From assembly GCA_963662895.1 (NCBI GenBank), contig OY759982.1:744001-808000 (forward strand): a stretch of DNA of 64,000 nt, written 5' to 3'. Below the pieces are notes generated by a model. It made no database searches. It was not told the DNA's origin and saw nothing but the letters and a program-made list of their open reading frames with translations. Both the position numbers and the translations under genes were made by a program. The stretch is from GWE2-42-39 sp963662895. Lineage in GTDB: Bacteria > Bacteroidota > Bacteroidia > Bacteroidales > Prolixibacteraceae. Positions 38,584-48,260 of this stretch are shown piece after piece (positions within the stretch are counted from its first letter, which is position 1; every line of letters starts with the position of its first letter).

Positions 38584-39058
38584 CGTTATTTATCTTTTCG
38601 TATAAGATCCTTACAGACTGCCCCTTCTGTTCATGCTGTCTCTTCTGTGTTTTCAGTGGAATAATTCATTCTGAAGTGTGAAAAAATGACAAAAAAAGAA
38701 GGCGCGAACAACTGTTGTTATTCTCAATACACAGGCTCGGCAAGGGCCACGTCACAAGAATAAAACAATGTCCGCGCCCCTATATTCTAAGGGCGCTTCC
38801 ATCATTTGACCTTGTGACTTTGAATTTTGCCGATTCGTGTATTAAGGTCAAAAAAGCGCTATGTCATTTTCGTATCGAAATATGCGATACAAAAATAATA
38901 TTTCAGTTTAATACATGCTATGTCTTCATCGTATTTTTGTTTTTAGGGTACTGAATTGTGACTTCAAAGAAAAAGGGATGTGAAGAGATGTCAAAAGGAT
39001 TCCGGTTAATACTTATTAATTTCGCTTTTAATAATTATCAACATCTGATTGATTTGAT

Positions 39059-39066
39059 TACTTTTG
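39059..39066 (+). promoter_or_regulatory. -7 box conserved in front of all four XRE copies
   Basis: TACTTTTG, 32 bases before the ATG; the same box lies at 45459, 47797 and 62046, preceded in each by TTTTAATAATTATCAACAT. This conserved leader, and not the TTG codons overlapping it, sets the start of the XRE genes. Confidence 0.6.
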
Positions 39067-39090
39067 TTAGTAACCAGATACCTGAAAATT

Positions 39091-39513
39091 ATGGACACAC
39101 AAGAAAAAACAGCGAAAAATACTCACCACGGGCACGCCATCAAACGTTACCGCCACACCCTGGGCATTAAGCAGGAAGCTTTAGCAACAGATATGGGGAT
39201 CAGCCAGGCCCTTGTTTCGTTCTACGAACAGAAAAAAGTGATCGATGATGATATGATCAATAACTTTGCAAAAGCCCTGAATGTCACCCCTGCCCTCATT
39301 AAAGAATTGGAAGAAGATCCGGTAACTATAATCATTGAAAATAGTTCCGTTGAAAAGGGAAGTATTGTTGCTCATGTAAACAATTTTAGTTCTGACCCTG
39401 TCGACAGGATAATAGAGCTTGCAAATGAGAAAACCGCTCTGTACGAACGTATGCTTGAGTTGGAGAAAGAGAAGAATGCGCTGCTGGAGAAGTTGCTGAA
39501 GGAGAGGAAGTAA
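39091..39513 (+). CDS. XRE regulator with C-terminal coiled coil, copy 1
   Basis: 140 residues from the ATG at 39091. HTH about 12-70 (HAIKRYRHTLGIKQEALATD, GISQALVSFYEQKKVIDDDM, then FAKALNVTPALIKELEEDP), a short variable stretch (IIIENSSVEKGSIVAHVNNF) and a coiled coil (DPVDRIIELANEKTALYERM...EKLLKERK). Three more near-identical genes exist in the window. Unlike true XRE antitoxins none has a recognisable toxin partner. Confidence 0.9.
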   Translation: MDTQEKTAKNTHHGHAIKRYRHTLGIKQEALATDMGISQALVSFYEQKKVIDDDMINNFAKALNVTPALIKELEEDPVTIIIENSSVEKGSIVAHVNNFSSDPVDRIIELANEKTALYERMLELEKEKNALLEKLLKERK

Positions 39514-39701
39514 TCTTTGCGGAAGAAGGGGATAAATATTTAGAAGAAAAATAGATCAGTTGTTGGAGATGATGGGAAAGAAGGGGTAAAGAACGGAGGA
39601 ATCTGCGATTTGATATTAAACATTATAGGAGTGATAACAACCATATATTTGATGCTCAGAAGTTATGCATTATTTAGCAATAGCAACATGCTTTTGAACT
39701 A

Positions 39702-40811
39702 ATGAAAAAAACAATTGGTAAACCGGAAAATTGGCAAGATTTTGAAAGTCTTTGTAAAAGACTATGGGGTGAAATATGGGCAATACCAAATAAGATTAAA
39801 AAAAATGGTCGTTTAGGTCAGGAACAGGCAGGTGTTGATGTTTATGGCAGACCAAAAGGAGAAAATCAATATTGGGGGATTCAATGCAAAGGAAGAGATG
39901 ACTATGCTAAAGCAAAACTGACAGAAACAGAAATAACGAATGAGATTGAAAAAGCAAAAAATTTTCAACCTGAATTAGCTGTTTATATAATCGCATCAAC
40001 TACTAATAAAGATTCAAAAATTGAAGAGTTTGTAAGGAAACTAGATATTGAAAATCAACAACAAGGATCTTTTGAAATCTTACTCTTTTGTTGGGAAGAT
40101 ATTGTAGACCTATTAGAAGAAAACCGTGACTCCTATCAATGGTATATGCATGGAATTGGGCAAAAGGACAAATTCGATTTTAAAATATTGTTTAATAATT
40201 TACAAGAGAATTTAATCTTTGAACCAATTTTAGAAAAAAAAATAACAAGATATAAATTAACTAATAAGACAGATTCAGAACTAATTTTCCAAAACTTAAG
40301 TTCCTTTACCTCTCCTATTATGCTTAGCTCACCATTAGATATATTAAATCCGTTTAAACAAACTAGAATCAACAAATCATGGTGTAATTTTGAACTAGTA
40401 ATGGAAAATTCAGGTTCGGCAGTAATCGAAGATTGGCATTTATATATTCAATTTATAAGTGGTGTTTGTCGCTTAGATGATGGTTCTCCTTTCTTCCCAA
40501 AATTTTCTCAAACGACATTTATAGATGATAATGAAAAAACAATTTCATATCATCCTCTAAACAACAATCCCTTGATACAAAAAGACAATCAACATTTTGA
40601 AGTTTCTTTACTTACAGAACCAGAAGCTGATAAAATAGTATTTGAATGGGAATTATTAGCTCGGGATTTCAACAGAAAAGAGATAATAGAAATAATTATA
40701 CGACCTAAATTTATTGAAAAGATTGAGTATAAAGAAGTCAATAAAATTGAAGAAGTATTGGATGATGAGATTTATTTATCATATCATGTAGTTGACGCTG
40801 AAAATAAATAG
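39702..40811 (+). CDS. Restriction-endonuclease-like (PD-(D/E)XK) protein
   Basis: A 369-residue protein with a nuclease-like N-terminal domain (about 1-150): NWQDFESLCKRLWGEIW, GRLGQEQAGVDVYGRPKGEN (acidic Asp) and YWGIQCKGRDDY (Q-x-K). The G-V-D-V-Y-G and QCK pair is the pattern of Mrr/Cap4-type nuclease domains found in defence proteins. The remainder (about 160-369) is a beta-rich region I do not recognise. It starts 33 bases after a GTTATGC element (39662-39668), as a cassette gene would. Anti-phage action is inferred. Confidence 0.75.
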   Translation: MKKTIGKPENWQDFESLCKRLWGEIWAIPNKIKKNGRLGQEQAGVDVYGRPKGENQYWGIQCKGRDDYAKAKLTETEITNEIEKAKNFQPELAVYIIASTTNKDSKIEEFVRKLDIENQQQGSFEILLFCWEDIVDLLEENRDSYQWYMHGIGQKDKFDFKILFNNLQENLIFEPILEKKITRYKLTNKTDSELIFQNLSSFTSPIMLSSPLDILNPFKQTRINKSWCNFELVMENSGSAVIEDWHLYIQFISGVCRLDDGSPFFPKFSQTTFIDDNEKTISYHPLNNNPLIQKDNQHFEVSLLTEPEADKIVFEWELLARDFNRKEIIEIIIRPKFIEKIEYKEVNKIEEVLDDEIYLSYHVVDAENK

Positions 40812-40860
40812 GGCTTTATGCGGCACGCAGGCCAAGCAGGAAGCCTCTGTTGAACTACAT
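40800..40860. repeat. attC-like palindrome after the 39702 gene
   Basis: The end of the gene runs into ATAAATAGGGCTTTATGC, then a stem in which GGCTT-x-x-TGC pairs with GCA-x-x-AAGCC, and GTTGAAC (40849-40855; matches GTTRRRY) ends it. The form is close to that of 49370-49432. Confidence 0.5.
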
Positions 40861-41057
40861 CCTGATTTTAGCGGAAGATTAGATAAACTATTGTCGCTAA
40901 AGGCGAAGAGATTAAATGTTTTGAAGAGATGTAGGGTAGTTGCAAAAAGGTAGCAATCTAAAAGGTGGGGTTATTTTTGAGGCTATGAAAAAATATAAAA
41001 TAAATTTAGAGGGCAGACAATAGAATTGCCAACCATATTAACAAAACGCATCTCAAT

Positions 41058-42062
41058 ATGAATAGAATTTGGAATGAGTTATTAGGTTTTGAGACTAGAG
41101 ATATCGTTGAAAGATATACTCAACAAAAACATAAAAAAAAACTAAATGCCAATCGCATTCAACAAATTACATCCAATTTTATTCAAGGACGGGAATATTT
41201 TGATAGTGCGACGAAAGCAGATATAACAGTTCGTCCACTTTTGCAATATTATGGAGTAATGGCATTAAGCAAAGGATTGATTCTTTCATTAGATATTTCG
41301 AAAACAGAGCATCAACTAAAAAAATCCCATGGATTAGAGGTCATAAACTGGAATCAAACATTAAAAAATAAAAATTTCGAAAATATACAAATCAAAGTTT
41401 GTGATGGTACATTTTACGAATTGATTTCAACAACCGAAAACAAAAATTACTTGAGAGCAAATTCAACAGTTGTCAATTACGGTTCGCATTTGACTCCAAG
41501 CAAAAAGGGAGACATATATACTTTAAAACAAGTTATACAATATTTTCCAGACTTAAAGAAAGAATATTATTCATGGATTGAAGAAAAGCTCCAAATGGCA
41601 CAAGTTCAAAAAATAAAGTTTCTAAAAAAGGAAAATAGAATGTTGATTGAATTATCGCAAATAGTAGAAGATAAAGTAATTGACCTAATTTTCCCTGACC
41701 AATATTGTAAAAATAAAGACATAAAAAAAGTGAACCATAGAACTTTAATAAGTTACGATTACAACAAATGGGGACCAAATATTTCACAAAAATGGGATGG
41801 TACACTAAACATTGGCGATATATATGTTGTGCCTGTATTACCTGGTGATATTGGATTGAACTTATTAGGCGGAATGTATATTATTTCATACTTCTTAGGA
41901 ATGCTGGTAAGATATTACCCAACAAATTGGATAGGCTTAAAAAGAGTAGAAAAAGGTGACAAAATTTTCCCTTTTGTTCATAGAATACTTGACTTCGTAA
42001 GTGAAAAATATCCAATACAAATTTTAGATTTCTTAAATGCACCATATGATTTTGAAAGATAA
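41058..42062 (+). CDS. YaaC-like protein
   Basis: A 334-residue protein with the YaaC-like opening: a long basic helix, TVRPLLQYYGVMALSKGLIL, and HGLEVINWNQ. C-terminal half AT-rich with LLGGMYIISYFLGMLVRYYP. YaaC family members have no known activity and occur on genomic islands. No signal peptide. The 246 bases upstream of it hold no gene. Confidence 0.6.
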   Translation: MNRIWNELLGFETRDIVERYTQQKHKKKLNANRIQQITSNFIQGREYFDSATKADITVRPLLQYYGVMALSKGLILSLDISKTEHQLKKSHGLEVINWNQTLKNKNFENIQIKVCDGTFYELISTTENKNYLRANSTVVNYGSHLTPSKKGDIYTLKQVIQYFPDLKKEYYSWIEEKLQMAQVQKIKFLKKENRMLIELSQIVEDKVIDLIFPDQYCKNKDIKKVNHRTLISYDYNKWGPNISQKWDGTLNIGDIYVVPVLPGDIGLNLLGGMYIISYFLGMLVRYYPTNWIGLKRVEKGDKIFPFVHRILDFVSEKYPIQILDFLNAPYDFER

Positions 42063-42201
42063 ATATGGCTGGTCGTCAGTGTCATATTACATAGCGGGAA
42101 CGATGTATCTTCAGCAGTAGATTCTCTCGTATTGCTGTTCAATCTTGGAGGGCATGAACGCTCATTGAAATCCGCTAGCAACATGCACTAAAACGTTATG
42201 G
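42062..42201. repeat. attC-like element between the 41058 and 42230 genes
   Basis: A 140-base imperfect palindrome (TAGCGG with CCGCTA in the arms) ending in ACGTTATGG, 28 bases before the next ATG. The R-type box GTTATGG is a one-base variant of GTTRRRY. Confidence 0.4.
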
Positions 42202-42229
42202 GTCATAATGAAAACAAAAAACGATAGAT

Positions 42230-42844
42230 ATGATGGAAATGAATATACTACCAGAAATAAAACAACTAGAAACAGAATATAGACAAACACGAAATTTAGC
42301 AAGAAAGAAATTGAACAAACTATGCATTGCCAAGAAAAAGTTTTATTTCTTAAATAGGATTATTGAACCAAGAAAAGATACAGACACAAAAGAAGATGAT
42401 GTTAATTTGGAATATGCAGTACACGATTTATTTAAAAGCATTGGATTTAAGTGCGAAAAACCACAATCAGAGGCAGACGTTGATGTTAAAATAAAATTTA
42501 AAAATTTATATTTTGGAATAGAGGTTAAAAACGGAAACATCGTTGAAGAAAACGAAATGTTTCAGCCCTTCAAGCATAAATTAATCAATGATGACACGTT
42601 TCTTCCTCTGTTAATTTATAACAATGCAAAATCAAAAGCAAACTGGGACCGTGTTCGTAAAAAAATTGCTCAAGAAGTAAGTTTTGGGATATTGCTGACA
42701 ACAGAATTAAAAAATGGATACTTAAAGCTAAAAAATAACAAAATAACATTTGATCAATTTTTAATCCAATTACAACAAATAGGAGAAATAAAATTTAGTA
42801 ACAGAGCAATACAAAGGGCTTATAAAAGCGAAGCCTCTCGATGA
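42230..42844 (+). CDS. PD-(D/E)XK nuclease-like protein
   Basis: 204 residues: an N-terminal coiled region (about 1-60), then EYAVHDLFKSIGFKCEKPQS, EADVDVKIKF and YFGIEVKNGNIVEE. The D-V-D...E-V-K spacing matches a PD-(D/E)XK active site (Asp about 84, Glu-x-Lys about 97-99). The end is a basic helix. Function as a nuclease inferred from this motif only. The gene starts shortly after a GTT box, as in a cassette. Confidence 0.65.
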   Translation: MMEMNILPEIKQLETEYRQTRNLARKKLNKLCIAKKKFYFLNRIIEPRKDTDTKEDDVNLEYAVHDLFKSIGFKCEKPQSEADVDVKIKFKNLYFGIEVKNGNIVEENEMFQPFKHKLINDDTFLPLLIYNNAKSKANWDRVRKKIAQEVSFGILLTTELKNGYLKLKNNKITFDQFLIQLQQIGEIKFSNRAIQRAYKSEASR

Positions 42845-42959
42845 GGGGCAGGCCAGGGGAATGGTCAGTATGTGATATGTCACGCATGGATGCGTTTCGA
42901 GTATATTAACAGCGAGCTTTTAGCCCTTTTTAAACAACGAATCTTTAAAACTTAAAATC

Positions 42960-43214
42960 ATGGAATTTAAAATCGTATCAGACATCATCCCGTTTAACAC
43001 AGGTAAGCATAGAAAAGAAAATTGGCAATCTCCCGAATCTGACAAACACATGGCGGCACATGAATTATTAAAAAACAAAAATCTATCAGGGTTTTATTCA
43101 TGTAAATTCAATTCCCAAAATCAAGAGTTCACATCAGTCATAAGTGAATGTGTGGGACTATCAATAGAAGACGCTGAATCAATCACAAATGAATTAAACA
43201 GCATTGGCGGTTGA
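42960..43214 (+). CDS. Small uncharacterised protein
   Basis: 84 residues, no known motif. AT-rich like its neighbours. It carries the sequence HMAAHELLKNKNLSGFYSCK. It may be a small cargo gene. Confidence 0.5.
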   Translation: MEFKIVSDIIPFNTGKHRKENWQSPESDKHMAAHELLKNKNLSGFYSCKFNSQNQEFTSVISECVGLSIEDAESITNELNSIGG

Positions 43215-43282
43215 TCTTCGGGACTGGTAAGTATCTGGCACATTCCCAATTACTGAAAATATTTCTGCATAAAAATGAAATT

Positions 43283-43353
43283 ACAACCCATAATAATTAG
43301 GCGTTCTGGTGGTACGCAGAGCCAGATCCGGCTGGTCAGGATTTGCAATCCTG
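43283..43353. repeat. Left half of an attC-like site fused to a hairpin repeat
   Basis: CATAATAATTAGGCGTTCTGG looks like the left end of the element at 49370, but after AGAGCC it changes into GGCTGGTCAGGATTTGC, a different family with the 17-base palindrome CAGGATTTGCAATCCTG (43337-43353). This palindrome recurs at 47030, 47262 and 61510, and imperfectly at 56774. Confidence 0.55.
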
Positions 43354-43399
43354 ATCTTTTTAACGGGAGGTTGGAAATCACACTACTTACCAATTGCTA

Positions 43400-43505
43400 T
43401 ACGCATAACTCGATCAAGATATACGCATAATACGATCAGGATACACGCATAACTCAATCAAGATATACGTATAACACGATTAAGATACACGCATAACTCA
43501 ATCGT
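43400..43505. repeat. 22-base-period tandem array (ACGCATAACTCAATC family)
   Basis: Four to five units of exactly 22 bases, each built from GATA(C/T)ACG(C/T)ATAA followed by (C/A)(T/C)(C/G)(A/G)AT(C/T)A. The same family recurs at 47096-47250. Confidence 0.85.
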
Positions 43506-43639
43506 GTTTCCCGTATATCTCCAATCAAATACATGTATATCTTTGCCGTTTAAAGGCAAATTATGGAAACGTAATTATTGGAAACACATCATCTCGCACG
43601 TAGACGCACGGCCATGCGTCTACTATATTTATCCACCAT

Positions 43640-43925
43640 TTTCGAAATTTGGAACCATTCTTTTTTTATGCATATTCCTGTTCAGTATATGCAAAAGTGA
43701 AAGCCGGTGCCAACCCTTTCCTGCCGGAATACGACCGGTATTTTTATCTAAAAACCAGAGAAAGAGAACAATTAGCAAAAGAATACAAACAAATTACTAC
43801 TTTTATGTTGAAAAAGACAGCCGGGTTACCCTTCACCGGGAGAGCCTTAAAAGTGCCTGAGCTGTATGCCGGAAACGGACACGTACAGTTCTTTGTGGGT
43901 GGCTACCCGGTACATGCATTAGAAA
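43640..43925 (+). mobile_element. Group II intron 3' remnant
   Basis: The frame VKAGANPFLPEYDRYFYLKT and EREQLAKEYKQITTFML resembles the C-terminal end of group II intron reverse transcriptases. It is followed by a Domain V: 43859-43891, GAGCTGTA pairing with GTACAGTTC and keeping the AGC triad, then a Domain VI-like tail. The rest of the intron is missing. A gene starts 53 bases after Domain V. Confidence 0.75.
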
Positions 43926-43943
43926 ACCAACATCATCATATTA

Positions 43944-44879
43944 ATGAAAATAAATTCTAAAATACTAATTAACCTCACAATCGTATTTTCAATAGTTTCA
44001 ATTTATTGCTTAATAATTAATAATAACCAAATATTTGAGGTAATTATATATTTGCTGACCATAATATTGTTTGCTCTTTGTGTAATCAATCTGAAAAACA
44101 TTTTCGTTACATTTAAGAGTGAACCGGTAGATAGATATATTTCTCTCATCGGATTAGAAATTGCATTAATCGCATTCATCCAGACAAGTATTCAAGTTGA
44201 AAAAAACAATAAACAATTTGAAGAAAATAGGATTGCGTCTGATAGTCTTTTCCATACCCAATTAAAACATGCTGAAAAATTAAATGATTCTTTAATTTCA
44301 GAACTTAATAAAATTCAAGCTATTAATAAGCAACAAAGCCTTATTGCAGAAAATCAATTATTATCGTCTCAACAACAATTAGATTTATCACAACAATCAT
44401 TGTCTGATTATCTTGCAGATACAAAACCTGAAATGACATATAGATATAGTAAAATTATTAATAGAGATACAATAAATGGCAATAAAATAAAACTTTCAAT
44501 TAGAAATTTTTTTAAAAACACAGGGGAAAGGGATGCATTGAACATTGAAATGAGACATGCTATAATTCATAATAAAAAAAGTAGTTCGAATATTTTTATT
44601 GATACTGACATGAATCTGTTCTCAGCCAATTCATCAGTTTATAGTAATTTTTACCCAGAAATGTTTCTAAGTGAATCTGAAGACTTCTTTTATTGGTTTC
44701 AAATTATTTATTATGATAAAAGACTAGACAACTATATTAACAGAAGTTATTATCTCCATTATCGCAAAACAACACAAGGTTCTGATTTTTTCTATGCAGA
44801 TGAAGCTCAAAAAGATGATATACGAAAGATTATCGATTCTAAACTTAGAAATAGAAATTTAAGTATAACCACAAATTAA
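43944..44879 (+). CDS. Membrane protein with coiled coil
   Basis: A 311-residue protein with two membrane helices (about 7-25 and 30-50) and a third hydrophobic stretch (about 68-80), then a coiled coil (about 85-150, LNDSLISELNKIQAINKQQS) and a soluble beta-rich C-terminus. It has the general form of a membrane-anchored effector or sensor, but nothing specific. It lies immediately downstream of the group II intron remnant. Confidence 0.65.
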   Translation: MKINSKILINLTIVFSIVSIYCLIINNNQIFEVIIYLLTIILFALCVINLKNIFVTFKSEPVDRYISLIGLEIALIAFIQTSIQVEKNNKQFEENRIASDSLFHTQLKHAEKLNDSLISELNKIQAINKQQSLIAENQLLSSQQQLDLSQQSLSDYLADTKPEMTYRYSKIINRDTINGNKIKLSIRNFFKNTGERDALNIEMRHAIIHNKKSSSNIFIDTDMNLFSANSSVYSNFYPEMFLSESEDFFYWFQIIYYDKRLDNYINRSYYLHYRKTTQGSDFFYADEAQKDDIRKIIDSKLRNRNLSITTN

Positions 44880-45070
44880 AAATAACGCATGGTAATCGAG
44901 AGGGAAGCCGCTAAACTAAAAGCCTAGCGGAGAACCCTTCACTCCACCACGGTGCGACAAGAAGCCGCTTATAATAACTGTTTAACGTTCATTGAATGGT
45001 TAAACCTTGTGTGCTAACAGGTACAGTTTTGGCGAACAGTGCCGGGGGCATTTCCAATAGTAGGAAAATT
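44880..45070. repeat. Intergenic repeat (CGAACAGTGCCGGGGGCATT family)
   Basis: 44996-45060 closely matches 60200-60290 (GTGTGCTAA then GGCGAACAGTGCCGGGGG). Before it is a CCGCTA...TAGCGG stem and a TTTAACGTTCATTG end that could belong to an attC-like site. No gene. Confidence 0.5.
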
Positions 45071-45084
45071 TTACCAAGGAGTGA

Positions 45085-45400
45085 GACTTCCGAGGAATAA
45101 TTGAAGTATTTCAAGGAATAATTGAATTACCCCGAAAAATAAAAGAAGTATTCCGAGGAATAATTGAGTCACCCCGAAGAATAATTGAATTACTCCAAAG
45201 AATAAAAGAAGTATTTCCAAAGATAATTGGGTCACTCTTTGGAATAAATCATTTTCGCTTTGAAATACAGAGATTATTCCAGGGAGTAATCTTTTCATTC
45301 CAAGGGGTAAGTCTTTCACTTCAAGGGCTGAGTCTTCCATTCCTCGAAACAGAAGAAGTATTTCGAAGAATAATTGAATTATCCCAGGGAATGAAACTCT
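45085..45400. repeat. 21-base-period degenerate tandem array
   Basis: About 14 units built on GGAATAATTGAATTACCCC-like blocks, the first seven spaced by exactly 21 bases, later ones diverged. It causes a minus-strand frame with a repeating heptad (GVIQLFF) that I do not regard as a gene. It ends about 60 bases before the conserved leader of XRE copy 2. Confidence 0.8.
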
Positions 45401-45490
45401 CGCCCCGATTTATAATCGATTTCGCTTTTAATAATTATCAACATCTAATTGATTTGATTACTTTTGTTAACAACCAGATACCTGAAAATT

Positions 45491-45925
45491 ATGGAGACAC
45501 AAGAAAAAACAGCGAAAAATACTCACCACGGGCACGCCATCAAACGTTACCGCCACACCCTGGGCATTAAGCAGGAAGCTTTAGCAACAGATATGGGGAT
45601 CAGCCAGGCCCTTGTTTCGTTCTACGAACAGAAAAAGGTGATCGATGATGATATGATCAATAACTTTGCAAAAGCCCTGAATGTCACTCCTGCACTCATT
45701 AAAGAATTGGAAGAAGACCCGGTAACTTTCATCATTGAAAATAATACTATTGAAAAAGGGGGTATTGCAGGTATTTACAATGTAGGTTCTATCCACAACA
45801 ATCCCGACCCTGTCGACAGGATAATAGAGCTTGCAAATGAGAAAACCGCTCTGTACGAACGCATGCTTGAGCTGGAGAAAGAGAAGAATGCGCTGCTGGA
45901 GAAGCTGCTGAAGGAGAGGAAGTAA
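45491..45925 (+). CDS. XRE regulator with C-terminal coiled coil, copy 2
   Basis: 144 residues; nearly identical to copy 1 over the HTH and the coiled coil, but with a different and longer middle (FIIENNTIEKGGIAGIYNVG, then SIHNNPDPVDRI). It is preceded by the conserved leader with TACTTTTG at 45459. Confidence 0.9.
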   Translation: METQEKTAKNTHHGHAIKRYRHTLGIKQEALATDMGISQALVSFYEQKKVIDDDMINNFAKALNVTPALIKELEEDPVTFIIENNTIEKGGIAGIYNVGSIHNNPDPVDRIIELANEKTALYERMLELEKEKNALLEKLLKERK

Positions 45926-46023
45926 ACCTGTAGATAAAACAGAAAATGAGTTCACCCCAAAAAATAAAAGACGTCTTTTGTATTGTTCCAATGCTTTTGA
46001 TCGTTAGTGGAAATTTTTAAGTA

Positions 46024-46572
46024 ATGGAATTACAGGTTATCCAAAGCAAAATTTATGAGATCCGGGGCCAGCGTATAATGCTCGACCGGGATCTGGCCGA
46101 AATGTACGGTGTAGAAACACGTGTATTAAACCAAGCCGTTAAACGAAGTATAGAAAGGTTCCCCGATGATTTTATGTTTCAATTAACTGAAGAAGAATTT
46201 CAAAATTGGAAATCACAAATTGTGATAACCAATTCTATTAATATGGGGTTAAGGCGTAAACCTTATGCTTTTACTGAGTTGGGAGTAGCCATGTTAAGCA
46301 GCGTACTTAAATCAAAGGCGGCAATTCAAATAAATATGGGCATCATGCGAGCCTTTGTCTCTATCCGTAAGTATATGATCCAGGCTTCTCCTTCATCCCT
46401 TTCCCGGGAACTGGAAGAAATAAAGGAACGCATAAAGGCCCTGGAAGAGATCAGCGAAGAAAACGAAGATAAGTTTGATGACATCTATATCGCTTTAAGC
46501 CAACTGGCCCTGAAACAAAAACTTGTCGCAAAATCGCACAATCCGATAGGGTTCAGAAAACAAAAAGACTGA
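46024..46572 (+). CDS. ORF6N-domain DNA-binding protein
   Basis: 182 residues. ORF6N domain about 1-115 (VIQSKIYEIRGQRIMLDRDL, then RRKPYAFTELGVAMLSSVLK), followed by a coiled coil (about 130-165, LSRELEEIKERIKALEEISE). Unlike the 31384 gene, it has no PLD-like domain. It is probably a phage- or element-derived regulator. Confidence 0.88.
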   Translation: MELQVIQSKIYEIRGQRIMLDRDLAEMYGVETRVLNQAVKRSIERFPDDFMFQLTEEEFQNWKSQIVITNSINMGLRRKPYAFTELGVAMLSSVLKSKAAIQINMGIMRAFVSIRKYMIQASPSSLSRELEEIKERIKALEEISEENEDKFDDIYIALSQLALKQKLVAKSHNPIGFRKQKD

Positions 46573-46599
46573 ATCAAAATTTCCTCTGGCTGGTTGGAA

Positions 46600-46690
46600 G
46601 ACAAATATCCCGGTAAAAAATGCCATCAAATGGTTATCATGCCTAACCATTTTTGTTGCATCATCGAAAACATCGCCGTACCCAATGTAG
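46600..46690 (+). pseudogene. RAYT (Y1 transposase) fragment
   Basis: The frame KKCHQMVIMPNHFCCIIENI is a piece of a REP-associated tyrosine transposase; the usual MPNHxHG motif is damaged (HFC). It ends where the mini-element begins. Confidence 0.6.
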
Positions 46691-46821
46691 GAGGCTGTGC
46701 AAAAAAATAAAAAAACAACTTAAAACACGAAGACACCAAGGCACAAAGTATCGTTTTATAAATATTTATTTTTTGTGTCTTCGAGTCTTCGTGTTTAATA
46801 ATTGTCTTTTTGCACAGCCTC
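46691..46821. mobile_element. 131-base MITE-like inverted-repeat element
   Basis: Perfect 15-base terminal inverted repeats (GAGGCTGTGCAAAAA and its complement at 46807-46821) flank a nested inverted repeat (AAACACGAAGAC with GTCTTCGTGTTT), so the whole element can fold as one hairpin. No frame. A relative lacking the ends is at 33056. Confidence 0.75.
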
Positions 46822-47029
46822 TAATAAAATTCCCTCACAATCCAACATTTCGGGATAACCTGCAATTAACGGGACAACCACAAAATGGGTAATAACGCGG
46901 ATGAAACAAAGGGCAACCCTTCGTGGTTGCCCCTACCGGTGCACCAATGAATCATAAAAACGAAACGGATTCAAAACCGGGTAAAACGTCGGGCAATATG
47001 GTTGGTACATTCGAATCCACCCGGCTGGT

Positions 47030-47278
47030 CAGGATTTGCAATCCTGAGCTTTTTAACGGGAGGTTGGAAATCACACTACTTGCCAATTTGCAGGATATGC
47101 GCATAACTCAATTAAGATACACGTATAACGCGATTAAGATACACGCATAACTCAATCAAGATACACGTATAACTCAATCAAGATATACGCATAACGCAAC
47201 CAAGATATACGTATAACACGATTAAGATACACGCATAACGCAATCGTGTTTCTTGGCTGGTCAGGATTTGCAATCCTG
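47030..47278. repeat. Hairpin - 22-base array - hairpin block
   Basis: CAGGATTTGCAATCCTG at 47030-47046, then seven 22-base units (ACACGTATAAC..., 47096-47250) of the 43.4-kb family, then a second copy of the hairpin at 47262-47278. Confidence 0.85.
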
Positions 47279-47594
47279 AGCTTAGTAACAGGGGATTTGT
47301 AATCACTTTTATCCCAGACCTGGTGGAGGTCTCTGTTTTTAATATAACCCAACCCAGGGATCAGTGCAAAATCTTGCGCAAAACGGACACCTGTACCTGG
47401 GGAAAATCAGCGAAGGGACAGCGAAGGAGTAGCATCGAATCAACAGAACCGGACCGGGAACATTAAAACAGGGATTGAAAACAGACAATATCCTGTTAAT
47501 TATAACATTGGAAATTAATGCCGGCCCCAGTAGAGACGTGATGCATTACTTCTGAATTAGGAAAAACCGCCGAAAAATATTGGATTGAAATATG

Positions 47595-47684
47595 TCCAAT
47601 TTCAATATATCGAATTAGGTGCATTTGTGATCATGCCTAATCATATTCACGGAATATTAATCATTAACGAACTCCCGCCGTAGA
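47595..47684 (+). pseudogene. RAYT fragment with REP palindrome
   Basis: Frame ELGAFVIMPNHIHGILIINE is the catalytic MPNHIHG segment of a REP-associated transposase. It is directly followed by a palindrome at 47680-47707 (arms GTAGAGACGC and GCGTCTCTAC), the type of REP such enzymes act on. Confidence 0.7.
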
Positions 47685-47828
47685 GACGCGATTAATTGCG
47701 TCTCTACCGGGTCAGAAAACGAAACTACCGCCCCTGTTCGCCCCAATTTATAATCGATTTCGTTTTTAATAATTATCAACATATAATTGATTTGATTACT
47801 TTTGTTAGTAACCAGATACCTGAAAATT

Positions 47829-48260
47829 ATGGAGACACAAGAAAAAACAGCGAAAAATACTCATCACGGGCACGCCATCAAACGTTACCGCCACACCCTG
47901 GGCATTAAGCAGGAAGCTTTAGCAACAGATATGGGGATCAGCCAGGCCCTTGTTTCGTTCTACGAACAGAAAAAGGTGATCGATGATGATATGATCGACA
48001 AATTCTCCCAAGCCCTGAATGTCACCCCTGCACTCATCAAAGGACTGGAAGAAGACCCGGTAACTTTCATCATTGAAAACAATACTCTGAAAAATGGGCA
48101 TATTCTTACCGGAAACAATATTGAGAATTTTAATTCTGACCCCGTTGATCGAATTATAGAGCTAAACAAGGAGAAAACCGCTCTGTACGAACGCATGCTT
48201 GAGTTGGAGAAAGAGAAGAATACGCTGCTGGAGAAGCTGTTGAAGGAGAGGAAAAGATAA
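47829..48260 (+). CDS. XRE regulator with C-terminal coiled coil, copy 3
   Basis: 143 residues; HTH as in copy 1, but with IDKFSQALNVTPALIKGLEE and a middle of NNTLKNGHILTGNNIENFNS. It differs from copy 4 at two residues. Conserved leader with TACTTTTG at 47797. Confidence 0.9.
   Translation: METQEKTAKNTHHGHAIKRYRHTLGIKQEALATDMGISQALVSFYEQKKVIDDDMIDKFSQALNVTPALIKGLEEDPVTFIIENNTLKNGHILTGNNIENFNSDPVDRIIELNKEKTALYERMLELEKEKNTLLEKLLKERKR

Noticed and set aside
38700..38960. A possible plus-strand small protein upstream of XRE copy 1.
   Set aside because: Composition and lack of any motif or start signal suggest chance; the region is a transition from the SusC gene to the accessory block.
43400..43505. 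A CRISPR array, because of evenly spaced short repeats.
   Set aside because: Units abut with no unique spacers, vary in sequence, and no cas gene is present. The same holds for the other 22-base arrays.
45071..45340. A minus-strand frame with repeating GVIQLFF-type heptads that could look like a membrane peptide.
   Set aside because: It is produced by the 21-base period of the array; the same region has open frames on the other strand and no start or leader of its own.
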